The notes under the pieces were generated by a model. That model saw only the letters and a list, made by a program, of their open reading frames with translations. It was not told the origin of the DNA and did no database searches. A DNA stretch of 64,000 nucleotides. It comes from Astragalus membranaceus. Taxonomy: Eukaryota > Streptophyta > Magnoliopsida > Fabales > Fabaceae. Below, piece after piece: positions 46,005 to 57,423 of the stretch; the first letter of the stretch is position 1, and each line of letters begins with the position of its first letter. The stretch covers positions 47,313,708 to 47,377,707 of the forward strand of contig CM076847.1 in assembly GCA_039519185.1 (NCBI GenBank), given 5' to 3'. The translations under genes and the position numbers were made by a program.

Positions 46005-49000
46005 CTAAGCATTGGAAAGCTTTATCACTTTAGCAAGACAATTATCAACCGGCCTAGGGTCTGGAAAATTAGTAAGCCCACATTCTGGATTTATTCGCTC
46101 CAACCTACAAAATTAAGAATAATAAAAAAAACAAAATTTCAAAATTCCTTTTAATATACTAAAAAGTAGCATTCTCCATGGAGAATTTTGCCAACCATTG
46201 TGGTCCTACCCGGTTTAAGGGATTAGTCTCTACAATTGCGCGCAGATGATACCCAGTTTATATAAAAAAAATACTAAAAAATAGCATCCGCTTACTTAAA
46301 GGGGCTAGTTTTTGTTATAATCAAACGACTTTTTTTATGACTTCAATAAAGGGAGTAGTGAAGTAGTAATGTGAACTATTAATGATATATAATAAAGTTT
46401 TGTTTTTAAAAAGTGAAAAAGGAACAATGCTAACCTGTAATTAAGGAGGAAATAATGTAGAAATATGGAAAGTTCGAATCTGGCAAGGTCATGTCCTGGG
46501 CAGAGTCGCCTTCCTGTTCCGAAAGGAAGAAAGGTTCCCTCTGTTGAATTATAATCCTGTGAATATAATCAACATCATGAGAAAAAAATGCTTTTGAATG
46601 ATCTTAAAATAAGGCTACATACTAAAGGTAATTCTTTCATTAGGACAATAGCTATAGTACAACAAATTAATTAGTCAATATAATTTCATAATAAATTCCA
46701 ATGGAGGTTTATTATTATTATTATTATTATTATTATTTAATTGCATCTCAAAATTCAAATTTTGATGTGTTTATACAAGTGTTGCATATAGATTATTCAA
46801 CTTACATCCCATCTCGATGGATTAAATTCTTCTGGATTGGAGTGATATGCAGGATCCATATGAAGAGCTCTTAACCAAACTAATACTTTCCATCCTTTCG
46901 GTATGAAATAACCTGAAAATAATGAGCAGACGACATGTAATTAAAGTTATTCTTTAATAATCAAAGTAGTAAGCAACAAAGTCTCACTGGTTAGACACCA
47001 AATATTTGAAGAAATATAATAAATAACAATTAACAATAGTCATTAAAAGATAGAGTTAATATATTTGCAATGAATATAAAAGAACCATTGATGTTCATAT
47101 CCGTTGTTGCCTCCCGAAAAGCTGAGAAAGCATTATTGGTACGACGCAACGTTTCACTGATAACCTGCAAGGCATAACAACGTCCAATAATTCTTTAATT
47201 GTTTTAATGTTTTAATTGAATTAAATAATAACGTGAGGGACCAAAATGAAACGAAATGAAACATAAAGGACCAAAACGGACAAAAAAAAAGATAAAGGAC
47301 CAAAGTGAAACGAAAATGAAAGATAAAGGACCAAAACGGACCAAAAAAAAGATAAAGGACCAAAGTAAAATCTGGAGCAAAGATAAAGGACCAAAAGTGC
47401 TATTTAGCCTAAAGATTATAACGTAAATAGTACATGAAGTATGTATGTATGTCATCTAATATGCTTACCTGAGTAAGATAAACCATTTGCTTAATTTCAT
47501 CAAGACTTAGTTGCTTCTGTGAGGATGGTCTCGCTTTTATTATTTCTTCTTGTTCTTGCTACATTAAAATGACATACATAGATATTGATTAACATTTTAG
47601 TACTACACATTAACTTACACTGATCTCATGAGTAAGAATCCAAGAAATATGTGTACCAAGAAATACATAATCCAAGAAACATGTACTCTGAAGATGTTTT
47701 TGGATTAGCTAGGTAATTCAGACAAATTCAACGTAGGCTCTATATATGTAAGCTTATCTTACCTTGGCTTTCTTCAAACAATGTGGGTTCTGTGTTAGAT
47801 ATATAACTGACCACATCAGAGCAGTTGCTGTCGTTTCATGACCTCCAAATAGTAGCACTATTAAGAAGTCAATAATGTCCTCATCCTCCAACTTCTCACC
47901 ATTCTCATCCTTGATTTCCAAAAGAATATCTATAAGATCTTTCTTTTCCCCATTTTGACTATTTTGTATTATTAATCTCCTTTCATTAACAAGAGACAGA
48001 ACTATTTTGACAAGCTTCTTTCGTGCCTAAAGCCATGACAATAAAATGTTAAATTAATATATATGTATATTCAAAACAACAACAAAAATATAAAATAATA
48101 AATTATGGTCTATTAGATGTACAAACCTGAATTGCATTGTTGAAAGCAAGACCAGGTGCCTCCAAGGGGATGAGAGAGAACAAGCCCGTATTCATGACAT
48201 TAAATAAGTCACCAAATTTTGTAATGATTCCTTGATTGCAAGAGCCCAAGAAAATGCGAATGATGACTTTGAAAGAAATTTTCCTAGTCTCTTCCAACAA
48301 CTCAACCGGGTCTTTCATGCTAGACAATTCTTCTAACGAGTCGATCATAATATGTTCAATGCGTTCTAGGTACAATGCTAATGCATTTTGACCAACGATA
48401 GGAGCCGTTACTAGGCGTTTAAAACGTTTGTGTTCCTCACTACTATCCAAGTGTCTACTTCTTGCCAACTCTGTGGTGGCTTTTGGATAACCTAGCTTAT
48501 AGTTCACATCTAATAGCACTTTTTTGCATATCTCAGGTGCACACACAATGATGCTTGGACTCCCATATAAGTGAGTCTTAAAGATACCAGTTCTCCCATA
48601 TCTGAGGAAATTTCACCAAGTAGATAAGAATACTTTTTTTAAGCAAATGTAAGGAATGAAGTCTCGCTAAAACCTTTTGATATGAAAAACACCAAGAAGG
48701 ATAAAGATAAGAATACTAAAAAATAAACTAGCCAAATTATTAGACATTCCACTCGTTTTACAAGTATTAAAAAATCCAACAATGACTAAGGACCCACTTG
48801 TCTAAGATTAAAAAAAAAGTAAACTTCACAGAAAACACTTCCGTTATATTATTTAAAGACTTTTATGTAAAAGAAGTTAAATTATTTGTTTGGAATAAAA
48901 AAAATCTCTTTCTTCGAGTCTATTATCAAATTTTGAAAATAATCAAAAGATAAAAATTAGAAGAAAATTTAGATGTGACTCTATAGGTGCGGTTGATGTT

Positions 49001-49814
49001 GTTTTCAATCACAACACCACGGATGAATTAGTTGTTTATTTATTTTATTTTTTATTTTTTAAAAACTATAGTCCATGTGGTGTCTTGCTATAATTGGAAA
49101 ACAACATCAAGCATAGCTAGCTTTTCCCTAAAAATAATCTAAAATCTAATAATAATGAGAAGCTATTTGGAGTAGATCATAGGAATGATTAATAAAATGA
49201 TACAGAAGATTAAAAAAATAATTATATTAATTCAAAATAACAAAAATTAGCATATGTTCTACTTAAAATTTTCTACAATATGATCACTAGATATTCGGTA
49301 CAAAAATCAATTTCTTAATCTTCAACAAAGTGACCGTTAATCATCTCATATCCACTCATTAAAATCACAACTTTTAATAGCTTCTTGTTATAGTAAAATG
49401 ATAGATTTCTTTAAGATTTTTAATTATCATCAAAAGTTGAATGAAACTAATTAAATCCGAGACTTCGTAGTTGTGTGTGAGTTTCAAGTGGCATTTGTCT
49501 TCAGACAAAAAAAATCTAGTTTGTGTGGTGCAAAAAACAATAATAGCACATGGAAGAAAGTGAATGAATTAAAGTGATCACCTGAGAATAAGGTTGGCTA
49601 TGAATAAATCAGGGTGACCGGATGAGAAATTTTTGAAGAAGGGAATTAGATTGCCAATAAGAGGCCATCCCATGTCACCTGGAGGTAGTGGGTATTCTTT
49701 GTTTCTGAACTTTAGAGCATAATACCACCCATTCAAATTTCTCACAACTTTGTTTGCAAAGATATACAATGCTAACAAAGTGGCAACAGAAACCCAAAAC
49801 CATTGTAGTTCCAT
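46005..49814 (-). CDS. CYP88D-like: Cytochrome P450, CYP88D-like, eight exons, apparently intact
   Basis: Exons (minus): 49582-49814, 48127-48601, 47763-48026, 47469-47558, 47086-47164, 46806-46912, 46435-46556, 46005-46104. All introns are GT-AG and the sum is 1470 nt, giving 489 residues without a stop. Features: hydrophobic N-terminal ER anchor (about 5-20), proline hinge PLPPGDMGWPLIG (about 43-55), I-helix GGHETT (297-302), ExxR as ETLR (358-361), heme loop FGTGRRLCPG with Cys435. The N-terminus and NLNGWYY segment look like CYP88D of legumes (beta-amyrin 11-oxidase in liquorice, triterpenoid pathway). CYP88A kaurenoic acid oxidase is the alternative. The I-helix has Gly where Ala is usual. 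Substrate is inferred, not shown. Confidence 0.92.
46709..46738. repeat. (ATT)n microsatellite in P450 intron 6
   Basis: About ten ATT units inside the 249 bp intron between exons 6 and 7. Confidence 0.9.
47235..47400. repeat. Short tandem repeat in P450 intron 4
   Basis: Four to five imperfect units containing GATAAAGGACCAAA, with AACGGAC or GTGAAACGAAAATGA between them, fill much of the 304 bp intron. GGACCAAAA-type words are frequent in plant interspersed repeats, so it may be a fragment of one that expanded in place. Confidence 0.7.
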
Positions 49815-49889
49815 TATTTTTTGTAGAATATCTCTCTTTTCGTACTTTTATCAAATGCTCTTCATATGTGTATGTCCCGCACCTCGTTT

Positions 49890-49897
49890 TATTTATA
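49890..49897 (-). promoter_or_regulatory. TATA box of the P450 gene
   Basis: Minus strand reads TATAAATA within ACTTATAAATAAAAC, 76 bases before the ATG. Transcription would start near 49860, leaving a short leader of about 45-50 nt. Confidence 0.65.
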
Positions 49898-50119
49898 AGT
49901 AGATTAGACCCGTGATTAATTTATTATTAATTCCTCCCATCAAAATCCGACCGGATCCCGTTGAAAATGTCTCTAGTATTATTAATATTAATTTACAATT
50001 TTTAAAGAAAGAAAGTCTATAATAGTAGTATTTGTTTAGTAGCTAACACGGAGCACATGGTGACATTTTTTTTTGACATCGAGCACATGGCAACATAATA
50101 TATGGCTTTTTGTTGTTTG
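49898..50119. other. P450 upstream region
   Basis: AT-rich. A short direct repeat GAGCACATGG lies at about 50052 and 50083 with a T run between. No transposon border was recognised within the first 200 bases upstream of the TATA box. Confidence 0.4.
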
Positions 50120-50218
50120 TCCTAGAGTTTTAACGCTGCTCCGTACCTAAGGTGGGGATCGAACCCCCGACCATTGGTTAAGGGAGGATCAACCCCGACC
50201 GTTGAACTCAACCCTCTT
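50120..50218 (-). mobile_element. tRNA-derived SINE candidate
   Basis: On the minus strand an A-box-like TGAGTTCAACGG lies about 40 bases before a B-box-like GGTTCGATCCC, followed by CACCTTAGGTACGGAGC. The spacing and order fit a Pol III internal promoter of a SINE. A duplicated GGTCGGGG word lies between the boxes. Flanking duplications and an exact 3' end were not found. Confidence 0.4.
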
Positions 50219-50501
50219 ATTTGATATGATTCCCATTTCCCTTTTTTCAAAACATTTACTCACGAATAATTAGGTGACTTTTTTAATAGTCTAATACTGG
50301 CATGATAAATAGTAGCATAATAAATAGTACTCTCCCTCGACTCATTTATAAGATGAAAAACTAATTTAACGCATATTAAATAAATTAGTAATGTTCATTT
50401 AATATTCTTAATTTCATACAAAACTAAACTAATTTTATCCTAATTTTTTTGGAATGTGCAAGGCTCTTTGTGGTAAAACTAGAATAAAATAAGTCTTGCA
50501 A

Positions 50502-50902
50502 TAGTTTTAGCTTACTGATGACAGTGTCGCAATAGTAATTCAACCTAGTACGAGAGGAACTTTTGATTCACGCAATTGGTTATCCGCTTGGTTGAAAAGC
50601 CAGTGGCGCGAAGATACAGTGCATTGGATTATGACTGAACGCCTCCAAGTCAGAATCTGGGCTAGAAGCGATGCGTCGTCGTTCGCTTGCCGACCAGCAC
50701 TAGGGGGCCTTGGCCCCCAGAGACATGTGCCATTGGTGACTTTCGCAAGGTTGATGCGCCTTGTGGGACACCTTGAAGCGCTATTCCCATTGAGCAGTGG
50801 GTAGAATCCTTTGTAGACGACTTAAATATGCGACGGGGTATTGTAAGTGGCAGAGTGGCCTTGCGGCCACGATCCACTGAGATTTAGTCCTTGTTGCATC
50901 GA
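50502..50902 (+). pseudogene. 25S rRNA 3'-terminal fragment, decayed
   Basis: The segment matches the last 400 or so bases of plant 25S rRNA from memory. It shows TACTGATGACAGTGTCGC, CAACCTAGTACGAGAGGAAC, GGTTGAAAAGCCAGTGGCG, GGATTATGACTGAACGCCTC, GACGACTTAAATATGCGACG and GGCAGAGTGGCCTTG near the 3' end. Many differences are C to T or G to A, and the expansion segment is altered. No 18S, 5.8S, spacer or upstream 25S is adjacent. It is an isolated, dead rDNA copy in the same strand order as the window. Confidence 0.92.
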
Positions 50903-51144
50903 TTATAAAAAAAGAATTAAATCAGTGTATTTTTCCAGCAACAGGCTCTACTGTTTCCGGGTCATAGACTCCTAAGTTTTTATTTGTCACTGATTTGGTA
51001 AAGGAATATAAAGAAACAGGAAACCAATCTTTTCGTCATTCTCATGAGGAAAAAGATGATCATAGTCACAAAATTTCAACCTATTTTTTAAAAGATTCCA
51101 CTAAATAAACTGTTGAACAAAATTAAGAACTGGATATTACTCTA

Positions 51145-51830
51145 GTGGCCAACCAAAAACCTCTTAAATCTTTTGCCCAAGCTCTTACCGAATCTCGAGA
51201 CAAGATATGGACATTGAATATGAAAATTTACTTTACTTTTGTATGAATCACATGAATGTTGGTCATACTACTAGCAATTGTAATAAAATGACACACTCAA
51301 GAGGGGAGAACAATAAGGCGAAAAAGATCCCAGAAAATGTTGCTCAACCAAAAATAGTTGCTAAGTATGTTCCAAAGTTGAAAGTTACTAGTAATGTTAA
51401 TGCTAAGCAGAATGCACAGGTTATAAGTATTCAAACCGAAGTGAATAAATAAGCCTTTAAAGGTGTGAATAATTTGTCCCATGGAATGGTTTAGATCCTA
51501 ATCCTATACTGGGATTTTCTCATCCTTCTAATGCCAAGCAATTATTACCTATGAAGGTGCATCAACACTCAGATTTGGGTAAGCAACAAGGGGAAACCTC
51601 ATCCAATGAGATTAGGGAAGCTGTCATGAAATCTAATGAAGAATTAAACTCTGTCCAATTTGTCCATGACTCTTTTGCTTCCAAAGAGGGTAAGAAAGTA
51701 TCGCTTGAGGCTAAGCAGATGTAGAAGGCACCTTTGAACTCTATTCATAAGTTTACAAATGCCTAAGTAAAGATAATAAAAGAAAAATCATGGGCTAAAA
51801 TGCCAAAGTTTATGATGGAGCTTTCCGATT
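51145..51830 (+). pseudogene. LINE ORF1-like remnant with CCHC knuckle
   Basis: A start-like KSFAQALTES segment (about 51170) is followed almost at once by DIEYENLLYFCMNHMNVGHTT and SNCNKM, the zinc-knuckle block that in plant L1-type ORF1 follows a DUF4283 domain (C..C....H....C: FCMNHMNVGHTTSNC). The first cysteine pair is altered. The DUF4283 domain between the two is missing, so an internal deletion occurred. Downstream, a KIVAKYVPK segment and further degenerate frame with stops run to an LTR start at 51831. No RT is nearby. Confidence 0.6.
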
Positions 51831-52189
51831 TGTAGCAACTCAGTTAAGGAAGAGTTCGACTAGAAGATAACTCAGCCGAGGAGCTAGTAGTCGAAGATAG
51901 TGCAGGTTGCATAGCTGAGGAGGATTTAGGATGAGGCGAAAAGGCTTGCGTGGGAAGAAAGTATTCAATGCATGTGGATAAGTTTAGACGCTAGAACGGT
52001 TGAAGAAAACGTAGACAAGCGCTGTAGAAAAAGGAGCAAAGATATTTTGGCCCTACTACCCATGCTAGTGGAAGTTGGGGAGCGTGTCTACTAGTTTTTA
52101 GGGTAAAGGTGCAATACTGGACATTGATCTTAGTTGTTCCAACGGTGGTTAAGATGTAGGCTACCCGAAGTGGCCAACCGCACGAGACC

Positions 52190-52222
<33 letters not shown>

Positions 52223-52503
52223 GACTGTATAGTAATAGAACAAAAACAATCAAACAAACATCTACATTTTACAAAGTCTTTACTTTCTATCTTTTTACTC
52301 GCATTTATCTTTATGTTTTTGGCAAGTAGGTAGTCCAAATGAACATCCCTCTCACCTAACCTAACATTCTTTTGAGGAGTTAGGGAACTCATAGCTGAGT
52401 AACATAGTTCCTTCCTCAGCGTAATCGTTTGAAGAAAAAGGAATCAAAGGAATTTAAGCTCCTAGTCGATCCCTCAGCTAACATTGAGAGTTTGACGACA
52501 ACA
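51831..52503 (+). repeat. 5' LTR of a decayed Tat-like Ty3/gypsy element
   Basis: Begins TGTAGCAACTC where the LINE remnant breaks off, and ends near GACGACAACA, five bases before a primer-site-like sequence. Contains an (AT)n run (52190-52210). Borders are approximate because the 3' LTR was not found for comparison. Confidence 0.5.
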
Positions 52504-52549
52504 AAATTGGCACGCATGGTGGGACCAACATAGGTAAACAAACTTCTGT

Positions 52550-55500
52550 GTTTGATTCGCCTGTGTTGGATTATTGTTTGCGTATGTACCTTCTCTATGG
52601 TAGGAGCTTGAGTATGGAACCGTCTTCGACTACTAAGAGGGAACCTAACAACAAATCTAAAGCCCATGAGCAACTCGGGGCATCAGTGTTTATTGTGAAG
52701 AACGTGACCCCAGTTGATCATAACAATGAAACTCAACTTTGTTAACGTGGAGAAGCATGTGGTCGTGACCACATCCTTCATTCGTGAACAAATTGATATG
52801 GGGATACATTACAAGATGTACCAAGTCTCACAGCATCCGGTAGACATAGTTAAGCCTCTGGTGCAAAATCAAGTGCAATAGGGCAGAGAGCTTGAGAATA
52901 GAAGGACTGCTCAATGCAGTAGCTCGACTATTTCTGGTACCCCTAGCCAACGACAAGGAGTGCACCCGAATTCAATGGGGAGCGTCCAATAGGTTCCACC
53001 ATATCCTAATAAAGCAAGTCCTTAGCAGGTACCTCCTCCTCTGGTAACTTCTAATTTGGTATTTCCCCAGCCTAGTAATTTTGCCAATGCAACACTTGGG
53101 CGGCAATTTATGAAGAATGTTACTAACTCGGCTACTCTTCAACCTAGCCAGGTGCAAGTGGCTAGAAGGACTCCCGAGGCCATGAGGCCGATTGGTTTGT
53201 CACAGGGACCGTTCTATGGACCCCTTGTAGTAGCTAACAATCCACCCTATGCAGGGAGGCAAGCCTTCAGCCCATAAGAAGGACTCGAAAGGTCTGGCAC
53301 TAAACAAACCTTATTCTGAAACTTTTGTTGAACCTGTGGTGGGATCACAACCATCTAACCAGGTGTTTGGAAACTTGTGTGAGCAGATATGGAACAATGT
53401 TCCACTTTACTAGGTTAGCCAGACCACTATTCAAGGAACATGATTTACAAACCTCAAGCAAGTGGCTTCAAGGAAAGCATAGGTTATTAATCCACCTCTG
53501 GTACCCGCTCAGCCTGGAATGCAGGGTCCCCAAGATCAACTACGGCGTCCATCTATCCCAGTCAAGTCTAGGCCCTCAAGGTCCAAACTCTTGGAGCCTA
53601 TTCTCATTGCTGATACAATCAAGAAGTTATTTGGTGTTAAACTGAGCCACTTGATAGGTCTGTTTATATATAGCCTTACCCTGAGTGGGTGGATAGAGTG
53701 GTGCCTTTTACTAGAAGAATTTAAGACTCTTGACTTGGCCACCTTTTCTCGAGATGATGGAAAGTTAACTATGGAACACATTGGCCGATTCACGGATCAG
53801 TGTGGGGAAGGAAACCATAACGAGTATCACAAGCTATAGTTGTTGTGTTTATTGTTGACAGGAACAACTTTCACATGGTAATCCTCTCTTCGACCTAATT
53901 CATTACAGAACTGGGAAGACTTGGAAACGTGCTTCCATGACAGATTCTACTTGCCCTAACCAGAAGTCACTGCAGCCGATCTCATTAACTTATAGCAGAG
54001 GGTGGATGAGCTAGTAGCCGATTTTTTGGAAAGATTCAGGAAAACGGCCGGAAAATGCTCAATCCAATTCCCTAAGTCACAATTCACTTCCATTGCCATT
54101 TCTGGCCTGCACCCTCACCTAAAAGAGAAACTTATGGGACAAGCTTGTCCTGACCTTAAGGGTATGTTTGGATTGGTGATTTAGGGTGGAATGGAATGGG
54201 ATGGAATGGTGTTATGTTCCATTGTTTGGTTTTTTAAAAATATGATGGAATGGAATGGAACCCAATGGTATCTATTCCATCTCATTCCATCACATACCAC
54301 TATTTTTCTTACCCCCAAATTGGGCAGAATGGAGTGGAATCACTCACCTCAAATAAACTATTACATATTTACCCCCTCTTTGATTATTATAATTTTGATT
54401 TTTGTTTTGCAACTCAACGCTTTCTTCTCCAACGAGAACTCTCCTCTGCACCTACTCTACTATTTTTCTGCATAGTGTTCTCCGCCATTTTAGTTTTAAA
54501 TGCTTCATGTGTCTGTTTTATTTATTTCTACATGCTTTCCTTACTTTTCGGTTTGTACCCATTCTTTTTATATGTTTTAGTTGTTTTTCATGGGGTATTC
54601 AGCATGTCAGCATATCCCTTTCTTCTTTTATGCTCACATAATTTTCGTTTATGCCCATGTATTTTCTCTCCATTGAGTCTTTGACTTGTTGTGCAAGACC
54701 ATACAGGTATTGTTATTTGGTTTTTTTGGGTACAATATAGCCTTAAATTTACAAGTGGAAACTTAATCAAAACATGATTTAGAATTGCAATATAAACAGT
54801 TTTTTTTACGCAGAATAATATTTTTTATATAAGGGTAAAAATGGAACAAAAATATTATAGTGCATTCCATTTCGTTCATTTCCCAAACAATGGTGTGGGA
54901 ACTTTGTTCCGTTCCATCCTAAAATTTCCAAACAATGGAATAGGAAATTTATTCCATTCCGTTCCGCTCCGCTCCATTCCATTTTGTTCCATTCCACTCC
55001 GCTCACTTTAGACTATCCAAACATACCCTAATAGTTTAGCTTTAAGAGCTGTTCAATTTGAGCAGTTCATACAAGAGAAAGAAAAGAGAAGAGTTGCTCG
55101 AGGATGAGGTCCACACATAGTGGCGTTGTGGATGTCGAGGACGATTCAGACTATGATGATATAGCCGACCCACAACAGACATCATGCAATCGAGATAGTC
55201 AAAGGAAAAGTCTACTCTTGCCCTGCTCTAAGAGCTGCTAAGGGTAACGAGAAGGAAAACTTTGATAACAAGACCGAGTACTCTTTGGACATATCTAAGG
55301 GCAACCAAATCTTCGACTACTTTTTGAAGGACAAGCAGATTCGACTGCTCGATGGTCACAAGATTCCCCCTCCTGAACAATTGAATGGAAAAAAATATTG
55401 CAAGCGACATAATTCATATAACCACGCCACATCCAATTGTATAGTCTTCAGAAAGGCTATTCAAAATGCTATCAAGGAGGGAAGGTTCAAACTTGCTGAC

Positions 55501-55700
55501 AAGAGTGTGGCCGAGATGACAGTCAATACTGACCCCATCCCAAAGATGGGCGTCAACACGGTATCTTTCTCAGTAGCCGAGAAAGAGAAGGGGAAGAAGA
55601 AGTACTAGTGGGTACCCAAACAAGAGGTTCCTCCTAAGAAGAAGACATCCGTTTTTGACCGATTAGAAGCTCCCGTAAAGGGTTCCTCAGTATTATACCA
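52550..55700 (+). pseudogene. Tat-like gag, fragmentary
   Basis: Pieces in changing frames: a Gln/Pro/Asn-rich N part (53056-53277); the capsid-like domain from PEWVD-like sequence at about 53680 through TMEHIGRFTDQCGEGNHNEY (53771-53830) and DELVADFLERFRKT (54005-54045) to 54159; then, beyond the insertion 54160-55028, FEQFIQEKEKRR (about 55050) and a C-terminal part with YCKRHNSYNHATSNC (55398-55440). Stops and small indels throughout. Confidence 0.8.
54160..55028. mobile_element. PIF/Harbinger-like non-autonomous element
   Basis: Ends GGGTATGTTTGGAT and ATCCAAACATACCC are perfect inverted repeats, flanked by TAA on both sides (54157-54159, 55029-55031). TAA/TTA duplications with GGG...GTTTGG ends are typical of PIF/Harbinger (Tourist-like) elements. 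Both subterminal parts are rich in GGAATGGAATGG words in opposite orientation. Length 869 bp, no transposase. It splits the gag at a point where the frame resumes cleanly on the other side. Confidence 0.88.
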
Positions 55701-56754
55701 CACGACACACCATCGCCTCAGGTTACAAATGGATGGGCCGAGTCAACCGGGGAATTGAGAGAACTCCACGTGTTCATAAAAAACCCGAGGGAACAATACC
55801 TCAGGCGAAGGACCCAAAACCATGGCCCAAACACGTCGTTCCTGGGGGGAAAGGTCTGTTAGCCGATGGAGACATCGGGCAGAATGCCTTGTCTAGCCTC
55901 AACAATGAACCTATCCCAAAAGGAAATAGAAGAGTGACAAAGGTCAAAATGAAATAAGGAATGGCTTCAGTTGATATCAAAGTCATGAACCACAACGAGT
56001 TGACGACTATTAGGACAGTCAAGCCACCCTCGACAATGCCTCAACCAATCGGTAGAAAAGAAGGTGTTCAAAGAGCCAACTCCCAAAGTAACCCCTTTGA
56101 CACACATGCAGAGGGTCAGATTGGTTTAGAAGATGAAAAATAGTCTGTAGATGTTGACTGCAGCTAGGGACAAGGTTAAATAGGAGATCCCTATAGCCTT
56201 TGTAGCCATAGCATTGGAACAGGCTTTTCCTAAACAAGTCGAGGATGACGTCCCAGCGGAGCAAGTAGTTGGAACACCCAAAGTCAATACCATTTATGAA
56301 GAGCAAGCCCTGTTTAGCAACATGATTGGGGCAGTACACATAACCCATAGCCTAATAACCGAGGCGGTCATAAATTGTGCTGGTGTTTGGTGACATTTCC
56401 AATGCAACTAAGTCTAACTCTCATGGAGATCGAATGCAGTTGGTCAATATCCTAGTGATCTTGGAGGTAGATGGGAGTCTGGATATCCCCATTGGTCCAC
56501 TCAATCCCATGAAAGAACCATTTAGTGAATCAATCTTGGATTACATCTAGAATGAATGAGGCGACGGCCTTCTGAAATACATTTAAATGGTCAGGTTTCT
56601 TCCTTTGCAATTCTAGGGAGCCAAGGGACAATGTGAGGAACTAGAAAGTGAAGGCTTCGCGGAGGTGGCCAAGTTGGATGCCTTGACCGAAGCCCAGAAC
56701 CAAACAACCGAGGGAATGATATTTGAAAAACCTACCGTGGATATGAAATAGCAC

Positions 56755-57012
56755 TTGAAGCCTCTTTACTTTAAGGCTCCCATAAATGGCGAACTCATTA
56801 ATAGAGTATTTATGGATGGAGGTGTAGTGCTAAACATCATACCATGGGAGTGCATGATGATGACAAGCTTCATGGGCCATGCCTATCTTGCTTTGGGAGT
56901 GCTAATAGCTGATGTGAGTGTTGCAGTCATCCTCGCCAGAGATTGGATTCATACTAGTGAGTGTGTGTCGTCTACCCTCCACCAGAAGTTGATAATTTGG
57001 ATATGTGACTAG
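56755..57012 (+). pseudogene. Tat-like aspartic protease remnant
   Basis: Reads LYFKAPINGELINRVFMDGG, where MDGG replaces the usual catalytic D-[ST/G]-G motif as found in Tat proteases (DGGA-type). A downstream LARDWIHTSECV segment matches the LGRDWIH block of the family. A stop follows at 57010-57012. Sequence between 55700 and 56755 holds only degenerate gag-protease linker. Confidence 0.7.
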
Positions 57013-57423
57013 GTGGAAATCATTGAAGCTGATCAAAACCCTTTCTCAGCTGAGGTTGAGATTCTAGAAGCCATATTCTACTCTTCTTACTTGCAATACC
57101 TGAGGGATATGTAGAAGGAGTGGAATTGTGTGAATTGACTAGGGAAGGCTTCAAATTGAAGACTTTGGCCGATCCACAGCCTGCCACTAAATCCAATGAT
57201 TAGTACACCTGCCAAGATGCAGGGCCTGCTGGATCGACTTCAACTTTTTAAACTAGAATCCCGCATTGAGGAGGCTATGTTTGGTACAGCAAATGAAGAG
57301 GATGAGCCTCAATAGTATCTGCAAACAAGGACATTAGCTAGCAACGTTAACCACAAGTTTGCCGAGCCCCCACACATTGAACCATTTCAAAGAAGGGTTC
57401 CCACCTTTGACGCTCATGACCCC

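Noticed and set aside
50502..50902. A functional rDNA unit
   Set aside because: Only the 25S 3' end is present, with many substitutions and no other rRNA or spacer.
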